From HTCC5015 sp051747425 (lineage in GTDB: Bacteria; Pseudomonadota; Gammaproteobacteria; HTCC5015): a DNA stretch of 64,000 bases. The stretch is from the NCBI GenBank assembly GCA_051747425.1, contig JBNJGD010000001.1, forward strand, positions 1 through 64,000. Direction: 5' to 3'. Position numbers and translations under genes: made by a program. The stretch's first letter is position 1. Every line of letters starts with the position of its first letter. A model generated the notes under the pieces. The model was not told where the DNA came from and did no database searches. It saw only the letters and a list, made by a program, of their open reading frames with translations. Shown one piece after another: positions 32,901 to 40,757 of this stretch.

Positions 32901-35518
32901 AACGCTGGTCCCTCAGAAATCGACTGCTACTGCTTTCAATGTTGCCCCTGTCACTGTCGATCATCGTGCTGGGCGCCTACTTCCTTAAGACAAACATTGA
33001 GACCCTGAGGCAGAACGCCCACGATCAGGGACGCCTGATTGCCCGGCAACTGGCTCCGGCTACCGAGTACGGCATCGTTTCCGGGAACACAAGATCTCTG
33101 GAGAAACTGGCCAATAACGCCCTGAACAATGCGGGTGTTATTCGCGTCACGGTGTTGAATCAGGAGAATGAATCGCTGGTTGAAACCCGCAAGCACCACA
33201 CCAAAAAACCGCCGTACCGGGTATTTTTTGACTACCTCTTTGAGCTCTTTTCGGGCAATAACACCACCAATGTTTTCAACTTCCCGGTGCAAAGTGAAGT
33301 TATCCCCCTGTACGACCACATGAGTGTGCCGGAAAGCGAGCAAAATCAGATTATTGGCAGAGTCGAAGTGGAGGTTTCTTTTTCCAACAGCGCATTCCAG
33401 CAGGTACTGGTCGCGCTGAGCGCCTTTGGCTTCGGTACGGTCATTATCCTGCTGGTCTATGTATTTACCTCCATAATCAGCCGCCAGATCAGTGGATCCA
33501 TAGCCCAGCTCGCCAACACGGTAGAGGGCATACAAGACGGCAATCTGGCGGCACGAGCCAATATCGATGACGAACAGGAACTGGGCGCATTGGCCTCGGG
33601 CATTAATGTAATGGCCGAACACATTTCCGAGTCCGAGAGATATTTGATGCGAGAGGTGGAAAAGGCCACCAACGAACTCAAACAGAAAAATGAGGAATTG
33701 ATGGAGGCGCAACGGGAAGCGGTCATGGCCAGTCACGCCAAATCCACTTTTCTGGCCAATATGTCCCACGAGATCCGTACGCCGTTGAACGGTATTATCG
33801 GTTTTCTCGACATTTTGCAGCGAACGCGTCTTGAAGGCCCCCAGGAGCACTATGTCTCTACAGCCCTGATAGCCTCAAGGAACCTTATACGCCTTCTCAA
33901 CGGCATTCTCGATTTTTCCAGAATCGAGTCGGGGAAAATGCCGCTGAAAATCAGCGATGTCAATATCGATGATTTGCTGTCAGAGATCTACGATCTGCAC
34001 GCGCCCGCGGCCTTTGAAAAACGGGTTGAGCTCCTGTTCTTCCCCTCTTCCAGTTTGCCGGCCTCACTGATGGCTGACAGCAGCATGCTCAAGCAGATTT
34101 TCAACAACCTGATATCCAACGCCATCAAGTTCACACAGCATGGTGTTATCGAACTGCATCTCGATTACAACTCTGCCAAAGAAAAGCTGTGCGCCAGCGT
34201 CTCGGATACCGGCGTGGGCATTCCACAGGATGTTATCGATACAATCTTTGACGAATTCGAGCAGGGCGATAACTCCACCGCTCGCGCCCACGGCGGCAGT
34301 GGTCTCGGCCTGGCCATTACGCGCAGTCTTGTCGAGCTTCACGGCGGCGAGATTACGGTCAGTAACTCTCCTGAAGGCGGCGCGCGTTTTGATTTTGAAC
34401 TTCACGCCCGGGAACATCACCCCCCTCCCCCCTTGCGCCGCGATATCTGGCTGGCCCTGAGCGGGCGTGACGCCCTGGCCGTAGAGAGCTTTACCCTGAT
34501 TCTGCAGCGCTATGGTTACCAGGTGTTGCCTGCGGAAGTTGCCGGGCAGAGCCCTGAAAAGGTGCTGAAACATTTGCACTTGATCAACCCGCTGGAACTG
34601 GAATATCGCTTTCAGGGAGACGGCGATCGAATTGCTCTGGTCAGTAGTATGGATCCGGCAAAGCTGGCAACCTGTGTTGCCTGGGGCTTTCAAGGCGCAT
34701 TTTCCAAAACATGTTCCCGCGCCATGCTGGATACGATCATTTTGGACAAGCCGCTACATGCCGAGAGTCAGGGCGGCGAAGGCCCCCATATAACGGCCTC
34801 GGGCCTGCATGTACTGGTGGTCGACGACAACCACATCAACCTGACTCTAATGGATAACCTTTTTGCCGAGCTCGGCGCCGATGTCATGATGGCGGACAAT
34901 GGCGATACGGCGGTGGAAGCGGCAAAAACCAACCATTTCGACCTGGTCTTTCTCGACATACACATGCCGGTGATGGATGGCTTCGAAACGGCCCGCCAAC
35001 TTCGCCAGTTGAGCCAGGGGCACCGCTTACACCTAGTGGGGCTCAGTGCTGACGGTGCCGACGCAGCCCGCAATGAGGCCTACAAGGCGGGAATGGATGA
35101 TTACATGCTGAAGCCGATCACCCGAACTCAGCTTTTGGAAATCATCAACAAATACACTCAACAGGCGCAACCACTGGCCAGCTGTGAAGTTCAGCCCGAT
35201 AACCAGGCCATGGACAAGCCCAGTCGAAAAATGGCAGGAAAGAAGAACCTCGTCAGGGAGTTGCGTGGAATGCTGATTCAAAGCCTGCCCGGGTGGGTTG
35301 ATGAAATTGAACAAGCCGGACGAGTCGACGATGCCGAGCAACTGTTTCAGGTCGCCCACAAAATTTACGGCGCCTGCATCTACTGTGATTGCCCGGAGCT
35401 TGCGGAGGCTTCCAAAAACCTTGAGACGGCGGCCAGAGACAGGCTTGGCCATTACAGCCCCCTGATTCAGGAGCTGCAGCTGGCCGCAAACCGTGTCATT
35501 GGCGAGCTCGATCAATAG
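32897..35518 (+). CDS. BarA/GacS-like hybrid sensor histidine kinase
   Basis: An 873-residue inner-membrane tripartite kinase. Order: TM1 (about 9-28), periplasmic sensor (about 29-170; QLAPATEYGIVSGNTRSLEK resembles the BarA/GacS sensor), TM2 (about 172-195), HAMP (about 196-250), HisKA with the phospho-His in FLANMSHEIRTPLNGIIGF near 290, ATPase domain (NNLISNAIKFT, DTGVGIP near 437, GGSGLGLAI), a degenerate receiver-like stretch (about 510-620), a true receiver with VVDDNHIN near 640, phospho-Asp in FLDIHMPVMDG near 687 and MLKPI, then an Hpt domain with AHKIYGA near 820. The architecture is that of GacS/BarA; whether it is the orthologue that acts on GacA/UvrY, or a paralogue tied to the TonB receptor, cannot be decided. 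It overlaps pdxJ tail to tail by 23 bp. Confidence 0.92.
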   Translation: MKRWSLRNRLLLLSMLPLSLSIIVLGAYFLKTNIETLRQNAHDQGRLIARQLAPATEYGIVSGNTRSLEKLANNALNNAGVIRVTVLNQENESLVETRKHHTKKPPYRVFFDYLFELFSGNNTTNVFNFPVQSEVIPLYDHMSVPESEQNQIIGRVEVEVSFSNSAFQQVLVALSAFGFGTVIILLVYVFTSIISRQISGSIAQLANTVEGIQDGNLAARANIDDEQELGALASGINVMAEHISESERYLMREVEKATNELKQKNEELMEAQREAVMASHAKSTFLANMSHEIRTPLNGIIGFLDILQRTRLEGPQEHYVSTALIASRNLIRLLNGILDFSRIESGKMPLKISDVNIDDLLSEIYDLHAPAAFEKRVELLFFPSSSLPASLMADSSMLKQIFNNLISNAIKFTQHGVIELHLDYNSAKEKLCASVSDTGVGIPQDVIDTIFDEFEQGDNSTARAHGGSGLGLAITRSLVELHGGEITVSNSPEGGARFDFELHAREHHPPPPLRRDIWLALSGRDALAVESFTLILQRYGYQVLPAEVAGQSPEKVLKHLHLINPLELEYRFQGDGDRIALVSSMDPAKLATCVAWGFQGAFSKTCSRAMLDTIILDKPLHAESQGGEGPHITASGLHVLVVDDNHINLTLMDNLFAELGADVMMADNGDTAVEAAKTNHFDLVFLDIHMPVMDGFETARQLRQLSQGHRLHLVGLSADGADAARNEAYKAGMDDYMLKPITRTQLLEIINKYTQQAQPLASCEVQPDNQAMDKPSRKMAGKKNLVRELRGMLIQSLPGWVDEIEQAGRVDDAEQLFQVAHKIYGACIYCDCPELAEASKNLETAARDRLGHYSPLIQELQLAANRVIGELDQ

Positions 35519-36230
35519 CCTGACGCATACGGCGCACCGCTTCCGGTAGACCGACAAAAACGGCATCGGCAATCAGCGCGTGACCGATGTTCAGCTCACT
35601 GATGACATCAATCGCAGCGATGTCGGCGACATTGTCCAGGTTCAAGCCGTGTCCGGCGTGAACAATCAGGCCCAGTGAGTGGGCGTATCTGGCGCCTTCA
35701 TGCAACCGCTCCAATTCTTCCAACTGACCGGAAGAGCCGTTTTCGAGATCGGCATAGCGCCCGGTATGCAGTTCAACAACCGCTGCTCCACAGCGGGCGG
35801 CAGCGTCTATTTGTTCCTCAATCGGATCGATAAAGAGGGAGACGCGGCAGTCGGCGGCCTTCAGGCGCCTTGTTGCCTCACTGATTTTTTGCTCCTGGGA
35901 CAACACATCCAGTCCGCCCTCGGTGGTCAGTTCCTCTCGACGCTCCGGCACCAGACAAACGGCAAAAGGGCGAATTCTTCCGGCGATGGTGAGCATCTCT
36001 TCCGTGGCGGCCATTTCCAGGTTCATGCGGGTTTGCAGGCGATCCCGAAAACGCTCGACATCTGCGTCTTGTATGTGGCGCCGATCTTCACGCAAATGCA
36101 GCGTAATGCCATCGGCACCGGACGACTCAGCCGCCAGGGCCGCTTCAAGAGGCGAAGGGTAGCTCGTCCCCCTGGCCTGCCGCAGTGTGGCCACATGATC
36201 GATATTGACACCCAAATCGCAATGTTTCAT
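35496..36230 (-). CDS. pdxJ: Pyridoxine 5'-phosphate synthase PdxJ
   Basis: PdxJ condenses 1-deoxyxylulose 5-phosphate with 3-amino-2-oxopropyl phosphate to give pyridoxine phosphate. The 244-residue TIM barrel has the family signatures LGVNIDHVATLRQARG (residues 6-21), GADGITLHLREDRRHIQDAD (about 34-53), the catalytic Glu/His regions LVPERREELTTEGGLDV (about 93-109) and AGHGLNLDNV (about 196-205), and the C-terminal ELNIGHALIADAVFVGL. The usual gammaproteobacterial neighbours recO and acpS are not here. The gene is convergent with the hybrid kinase and divergent from the CHASE2 cyclase gene across about 110 bp. Confidence 0.96.
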   Translation of the reverse strand: MKHCDLGVNIDHVATLRQARGTSYPSPLEAALAAESSGADGITLHLREDRRHIQDADVERFRDRLQTRMNLEMAATEEMLTIAGRIRPFAVCLVPERREELTTEGGLDVLSQEQKISEATRRLKAADCRVSLFIDPIEEQIDAAARCGAAVVELHTGRYADLENGSSGQLEELERLHEGARYAHSLGLIVHAGHGLNLDNVADIAAIDVISELNIGHALIADAVFVGLPEAVRRMRQAIDRARQ

Positions 36231-36342
36231 ACATGTCCTTGCGCGACTGTTCGCGCCGTTTGACGAGAGCCTCCGCTGGTCGGCCCGAGCGGATTCTGAT
36301 ACTTTGGGCCATTATAACAAGAGCATAGAAAGGGAGAGGCCC

Positions 36343-36465
36343 GTGTCTCGGCGATTTTCGGTACGCATACTGCTCAGTAGCGCCATCATCATTCTTTTTC
36401 TGACCCATATTGCCGGTTTGACCCCCGTGGGTCATCGAACAGACCCCCGTGGGTCTGTTCGATGA
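36343..36465 (+). pseudogene. Detached N-terminal membrane anchor of the CHASE2 cyclase
   Basis: From a GTG at 36343, preceded by the good ribosome site AGGGAGAGG, the frame encodes VSRRFSVRILLSSAIIIL and then FLTHIAGLTPVG, a signal-anchor typical of the first helix of CHASE2 proteins. After the Gly codon the frame runs into a 22-bp insertion, reads HRTDPRGSVR and stops at TGA 36463-36465. Removing 36433-36454 joins it exactly in frame to the cyclase: LTPVG followed by LFDDLERITYDVRL. It is therefore the true start of the next gene, cut off by a frameshift, not a gene of its own. Confidence 0.8.
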
Positions 36466-36467
36466 CC
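36430..36467. repeat. Perfect 17-bp inverted repeat made by a 22-bp insertion
   Basis: GGTCATCGAACAGACCC (36430-36446) and its exact reverse complement (36451-36467) flank a 4-base loop CCGT. At the same place GACCCCCGTGGGT is directly repeated (36420-36432 and 36442-36454) with CATCGAACA between the copies. The intervening 22 bp are explained by copying the downstream sequence in reverse complement during replication (a template switch), which makes a frame-breaking hairpin inside a coding region. Confidence 0.9.
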
Positions 36468-38569
36468 TGGAGCGCATTACCTATGATGTGCGGCTCAACG
36501 CGACGCTCCCTGGAACGGTCGATGAACGCATCGTTATCCTCGATCTCGACGAGAAGTCCCTGGCCGAAGTGGGTCGCTGGCCCTGGAGCCGAGACCGTAT
36601 GGCCACCATGGTGAACCGGCTTTTCAATGACTACGATATCAAGGTCCTCGGCTTTGACATGGTTTTTGCCGAACCGGACTCCAGCTCGGGGCTGGGGATC
36701 TTGCAGCAGCTGTCCTCCGGCCCTCTCGAAAATAACGCGGAATTCCAGAGACAACTGGAGCGTTTGACGCCCTCACTGAAATACGACGAACTGTTTGCCC
36801 GTAGTCTCAAGGGACGCCCGGTGGTTATGGGTTTCGTATTCAACTTCAGTGAAGACGAAACCTACAATGTACTGCCGCCCTCATTGGGTGAAATGGCGGG
36901 CAATATGGGCTTGCTCGAACGCTCCGGCTACACCGGTAACCTTCCCCCCCTGCAAGAGGCCGCCGCCTCAGGCGGTTTTTTTGACAACCCCAGAGTGGAT
37001 GAAGACGGCATATTCCGTCGTGTACCACTACTGCAGGTCTACGAGGGCGAATTGTACGAATCTCTGGCGCTGGGCATTACCCGCATGGCCCTCGGCTTTC
37101 CCGCCCTCAGCGTAGAAACTTATACCGGAGGCGCGGACTACAGCGAAATCGAAAGCATCTCACTGGGCGAGCATCACCGGATTTATGTCGACCCAGAGAG
37201 CTCCCTCCTTGTCCCCTACCGTGGGCCACAGGGCAGTTTCCCCTATGTATCCGCAGCCGATGTTCTTACAGAGCGGGCTGACCCGGAAATACTAAAGGAC
37301 AAAATCGTTCTTCTCGGTACCTCGGCCCCCGGTCTGCTCGATTTGCGCTCAACCCCGGTGGAAAAAAACTATCCCGGAGTGGAGGTCCACGCCAATATCA
37401 TCTCGGGAATTCTCGATGATCGCATCAAGCATCAGCCCGCCTATACCAATGCAATTGAATGGTTCATGATAATTGTTCTCGGCGTGGCCATGACCATCAT
37501 CACGGCCATGCTGTCTCCCCTCTGGAGCACGGCTTTTACCCTGGCACTTCTGGTCACCACGGTGGGCGTCAACATGCTGGCCTGGAATGCGGGCCTGGTG
37601 ATCCCCCTGGCCAATGCGGTACTTCTCGTACTGGCCCTTTTCGTCCTCCACATGTCCTACGGTTTCTTTGTCGAATCCCGGGGCAAGCGCGCTCTGGCGA
37701 AACTCTTTGGGCAATACATCCCGCCCGAGCTGGTTGAGGAAATGTCCGACGACCCGACTGAGGTCATGCTCGAGGGTCAAAGCCGCGAAATGACGGTACT
37801 GTTTTCCGATGTGCGCGGTTTCACTACCATTTCTGAAGGACTGGAGCCCCGGGAGCTGACCCAGTTGATGAACAGTTTCCTGACTCCGATGACCCGGATC
37901 ATCCACCACCACCGCGGCACGATTGATAAGTACATGGGAGACGCGGTCATGGCGTTCTGGGGTGCCCCGCTGGACGACCCGGAACACGCCCGCAATGCAC
38001 TCTGTGCAGCAATGGAAATGATCCACGAACTGGATCGTCTGCAGGACGACTTCAAGGCCCGCGGCTGGCCGGAAATCCGCATCGGCGTTGGCCTCAATAC
38101 CGGACTTATGAGCGTGGGCAACATGGGCTCGGAATTCCGCATGGCCTATACCGCACTCGGCGATGCCGTCAATCTCGGCTCGCGCCTTGAAGGCCTGACC
38201 AAGCAATACGGAGTCAGCATTCTGGTCAGTGAAACCACGGCGGAAGCCGTTCCGGAGTTTGACTACCTCGAACTCGACCGGGTGAGAGTCAAAGGCAAGA
38301 ACGAGCCGGTGACCATATATCAACCCATTGGACTGAGCAGTGAACTGGACCGGGAGGAGCGTAGCGAGATCCGTCGTTTCAACAAGGCACTCGAACTGTA
38401 TCGCCAACAGAAATGGGACCAGGCCGAGCAGGAAATCTTTTCACTCGCCCAATCGTCCACCACCCGGGACCGGCCGGTATACGACATTTATCTGGAGCGA
38501 ATTCGAGTATTCAGACAAACACCGCCACCTACCCCCTGGGACGGTGTGTTTACACACACAGAAAAATAA
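36449..38569 (+). CDS. CHASE2-domain adenylate cyclase (class III), N-terminus displaced by frameshift
   Basis: The main frame encodes 706 residues: an extracytoplasmic CHASE2 domain (about 15-325; VILDLDEKSLAEVGRWPWSR), three TM helices (about 334-404) and a class III cyclase (about 440-620). Catalytic features are intact: metal Asp in VLFSDVRGFTTIS near 453, DKYMGDAVMAFWGAP near 492 with the purine-selecting Lys, and YTALGDAVNLGSRLE near 571 with the transition-state Asn and Arg. Lys with Thr at the selector positions points to ATP as substrate. The only start in this frame near the front is a GTG at 36449 lying in the hairpin, without a ribosome site, and it omits the first membrane helix, so the sensor domain could not be exported normally. 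The gene is probably inactive or altered unless the insertion is a sequence error. A phosphodiesterase gene follows 27 bp later. Confidence 0.88.
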   Translation: MGLFDDLERITYDVRLNATLPGTVDERIVILDLDEKSLAEVGRWPWSRDRMATMVNRLFNDYDIKVLGFDMVFAEPDSSSGLGILQQLSSGPLENNAEFQRQLERLTPSLKYDELFARSLKGRPVVMGFVFNFSEDETYNVLPPSLGEMAGNMGLLERSGYTGNLPPLQEAAASGGFFDNPRVDEDGIFRRVPLLQVYEGELYESLALGITRMALGFPALSVETYTGGADYSEIESISLGEHHRIYVDPESSLLVPYRGPQGSFPYVSAADVLTERADPEILKDKIVLLGTSAPGLLDLRSTPVEKNYPGVEVHANIISGILDDRIKHQPAYTNAIEWFMIIVLGVAMTIITAMLSPLWSTAFTLALLVTTVGVNMLAWNAGLVIPLANAVLLVLALFVLHMSYGFFVESRGKRALAKLFGQYIPPELVEEMSDDPTEVMLEGQSREMTVLFSDVRGFTTISEGLEPRELTQLMNSFLTPMTRIIHHHRGTIDKYMGDAVMAFWGAPLDDPEHARNALCAAMEMIHELDRLQDDFKARGWPEIRIGVGLNTGLMSVGNMGSEFRMAYTALGDAVNLGSRLEGLTKQYGVSILVSETTAEAVPEFDYLELDRVRVKGKNEPVTIYQPIGLSSELDREERSEIRRFNKALELYRQQKWDQAEQEIFSLAQSSTTRDRPVYDIYLERIRVFRQTPPPTPWDGVFTHTEK

Positions 38570-38596
38570 TGACAATGAGGTAAAGGGGGAGAGGTT

Positions 38597-39592
38597 ATGA
38601 AGGAAAGACAAAAACAAAATGATGTATCCAATACGGTGGATGTCACATCGCCCGAGACCGTTAAAAATGAGGTTATGTCACTCTATGATGACCTCTATCC
38701 CGAGTTTTCGGGCAGCCTTGAGGCATCAGCTGTGGCACAGGCTTTCGACGATTTTGAGCGCCTGTTTACCGGTCGCTATCCTGAATTCACTTATTGTGAC
38801 ACGCCCTACCACGACATCCAGCATACGCTGGATATGAGTCTGGCCATGGCCCGACTGGTCTATGGCCATGACCACGGCGCCAAACCCGGCGCTCGGCTGG
38901 GATTTCACCGGGCCACAGTCGGGGTTATTTGTGCCCTCTTTCACGATGCTGGCTACATTCGCCGCCAACACGACTCACAGCACCGAAACGGCGCTGAGTA
39001 CACCAAAACCCATGTATCGAGGAGCGCCGACTTCCTCAGCCATTATCTGCCCATCGTAGGTCTCGCTGAAGACGCCTTTATCTCCGGAAAGATCGTGCAC
39101 TTTACCGGTTATGAAATTTCTGTAGATCGCCTGAAGCTTGAAGACAGAAAGTATCAATTACTCGGCTATATGCTCGGCTCCGCCGACCTGATGGCGCAAA
39201 TGGCTGATCGCTGTTATCTGGAAAAATGCCGGGATCGCCTCTACCCCGAATTCGTACTGGGGGGCATCGACCGTATCGCCCGTGCCGATGGCAGCACACA
39301 TCGCATCTATACTTCGCCGACCAATTTGCTGCAACAGACCCCGGATTTTTACCAGAAAAGTGTCTTCCCGCGCCTGGAGCACATTTTCGAGGGCGTCTAC
39401 CGTTACGCCGGCGACTTTTTCAGCAATGACAACCTCTATATGCGAGAGATCGACAACAATGTCGACTACTTGCAGACTGTCTTGAGAACCGGTGACTTTT
39501 CCCTGCTTCGTCGCGAACCGCTGCCCAATCTGGCAACGACCCGTGCAGCCGAGACTTTTAATCAGGTCCTTGAAGAAAAGCTCGCCCAATAA
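38597..39592 (+). CDS. HD-domain cyclic nucleotide phosphodiesterase-like protein (class I-like)
   Basis: A 331-residue soluble HD-superfamily protein with a strong ribosome site (GGGGGAGAGG). The metal-ligand pattern resembles class I cyclic nucleotide phosphodiesterases: YHDIQHTLDMSLAMARL near residue 73 (compare the YHN-x-x-H-A-x-D motif), FHDAGYIRRQHDSQHRNGA near 115 (HD pair), and a later Asp in MLGSADLMAQMADRCYLEKC near 195. Class I-like enzymes hydrolyse 3',5'-cAMP or cGMP. Position 27 bp after a predicted adenylate cyclase makes cAMP the likely substrate, by inference. A more general metal-dependent phosphohydrolase cannot be excluded. It is convergent with sdhE. Confidence 0.8.
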   Translation: MKERQKQNDVSNTVDVTSPETVKNEVMSLYDDLYPEFSGSLEASAVAQAFDDFERLFTGRYPEFTYCDTPYHDIQHTLDMSLAMARLVYGHDHGAKPGARLGFHRATVGVICALFHDAGYIRRQHDSQHRNGAEYTKTHVSRSADFLSHYLPIVGLAEDAFISGKIVHFTGYEISVDRLKLEDRKYQLLGYMLGSADLMAQMADRCYLEKCRDRLYPEFVLGGIDRIARADGSTHRIYTSPTNLLQQTPDFYQKSVFPRLEHIFEGVYRYAGDFFSNDNLYMREIDNNVDYLQTVLRTGDFSLLRREPLPNLATTRAAETFNQVLEEKLAQ

Positions 39593-39608
39593 ATGGGCAG
39601 AGAAAGGC

Positions 39609-39872
39609 TCAGGAGTAATTTTTCGCCGGGGACTGGCGAATCCTGTCGATCACCGCTGCAATTGCCGGATCTTCACTGACCTGTTGACCATTGAGCAGGG
39701 CCAACAGCTCCGGCTCCTGATAATCCTCCAATAAACGCTCGTAGGCTGCCTGCTCCGACTCGCTGGCCTCGCGATAGTAGAGATCGAGATAGCGCAACAT
39801 CAACTGATCCAGTTCTTTCATACCACGCCGACAGCGCCAGCGCAGCCTGGCCATTCGGGAATCTTCACTCAT
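39609..39872 (-). CDS. sdhE: FAD assembly factor SdhE (CptB/YgfY family)
   Basis: SdhE promotes covalent flavinylation of SdhA and related flavoproteins. The 87-residue protein starts MSEDSRMARLRWRCRRGMKE and keeps the conserved RRGMKELD core whose Arg-Gly contacts the flavoprotein (RGMKELDQLMLRYLD, residues about 16-30). The start at 39872 is chosen because family homology begins there. It lies downstream of sdhB on the same strand after a terminator, so it probably has its own promoter. In E. coli it is divergent from ygfZ; here ygfZ is 4 kb away on the opposite strand beyond the sdh operon. Confidence 0.93.
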   Translation of the reverse strand: MSEDSRMARLRWRCRRGMKELDQLMLRYLDLYYREASESEQAAYERLLEDYQEPELLALLNGQQVSEDPAIAAVIDRIRQSPAKNYS

Positions 39873-39889
39873 GTGTGTACAACCTCCGG

Positions 39890-39922
39890 ACAAAATAAAG
39901 CCCGGCGGACAAGCCGCCGGGC
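39890..39922 (-). terminator. Rho-independent terminator after sdhB
   Basis: On the minus strand GCCCGGCGG (read from 39922) and its complement at 39900-39908 form a 9-bp GC stem with a 5-nt loop, followed by TTTATTTTGT. It ends the sdhCDAB transcript 34 bp after the sdhB stop. Confidence 0.85.
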
Positions 39923-39956
39923 ATCGTATTCTGGGCACCTGTGATGTTAGCCCGAT

Positions 39957-40736
39957 TCAGTATTTCCGCTCCATCATCATCTTCTTGATCTCGGCAATGG
40001 CTCTCGCCGGATTGAGACCCTTGGGGCAAGTCTTTGCACAGTTCATGATCGTATGGCAGCGGTACAGCTTGAACGGGTCTTCCAGGGCATCCAGACGCTC
40101 CCCTGTGGCCTCATCCCGGCTGTCGATAATCCAACGGTAAGCTTGCATCAACACGGCGGGGCCGAGGTAGCGGTCGCCATTCCACCAGTAGCTGGGGCAA
40201 CTGGTGGAACAACAGGCACACAAAATGCACTCGTAGAGACCGTCGAGTTTTTCGCGATCCGCCTCGGTTTGCAGGCGCTCGCGAGTGGGGGCCGACGACT
40301 TGGTTTTGAGAAACGGGTCGATTGAACGCAGTTGGGCATAGAAATTGGTGAGATCGGGCACCAGGTCCTTGACCACGGGCATGTGAGGCAGAGGATAGAT
40401 TTTTATCGTGCCCTTGATGTCGTCAATTGCCTTGGTACAGGCCAATGTGTTTGTGCCGTCAATGTTCATGGCACAGGAGCCACAAATGCCCTCGCGACAG
40501 GAACGGCGCAGGGTCAGCGTGGGATCGACCTCGTTTTTGATCTTCAACAGCGCATCCAGCACCATGGGACCACAGGTGTCCATATCCACTTCGTAGATAT
40601 CTGTGCGCGGATTTTTACCGCTGTCCGGATCAAAGCGGTAAATTTCGAACCGCTTGATGTTTCGAGCGCCCTCGGGCGCCTTCCAGGTTTTGCCCCTGGT
40701 CATGATCGAATTTGCGGGCAGTTTGATTTGTGCCAT
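39957..40736 (-). CDS. sdhB: Succinate dehydrogenase iron-sulfur subunit SdhB
   Basis: SdhB carries the 2Fe-2S, 4Fe-4S and 3Fe-4S clusters that pass electrons from SdhA to quinone. The 259-residue protein has the 2Fe-2S ligands in RRSCREGICGSCAMNIDGTN (about residues 78-97), then CILCACCSTSCPSYWWN (about 174-190) and CHTIMNCAKTCPKGLNPA (about 231-248) for the other clusters. The N-terminus is about 25 residues longer than in E. coli (MAQIKLPANSIMTRGKTWKA). The gene follows sdhA by 21 bp and is the last of the operon. In most gammaproteobacteria the sdh genes continue into sucA; that is not the case here. Confidence 0.97.
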   Translation of the reverse strand: MAQIKLPANSIMTRGKTWKAPEGARNIKRFEIYRFDPDSGKNPRTDIYEVDMDTCGPMVLDALLKIKNEVDPTLTLRRSCREGICGSCAMNIDGTNTLACTKAIDDIKGTIKIYPLPHMPVVKDLVPDLTNFYAQLRSIDPFLKTKSSAPTRERLQTEADREKLDGLYECILCACCSTSCPSYWWNGDRYLGPAVLMQAYRWIIDSRDEATGERLDALEDPFKLYRCHTIMNCAKTCPKGLNPARAIAEIKKMMMERKY

Positions 40737-40757
40737 TGATCTTATCTCCTCCGCCGC

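Noticed and set aside
36205..36465. A small separate gene before the cyclase
   Set aside because: Its membrane helix is the missing N-terminus of the cyclase; frame analysis shows that one 22-bp insertion explains both pieces.
37349..38407. A 352-codon minus-strand frame opposite the cyclase
   Set aside because: No ribosome site, His/Gly/Asp-rich low-information protein, and it covers intact catalytic motifs of the plus-strand gene.
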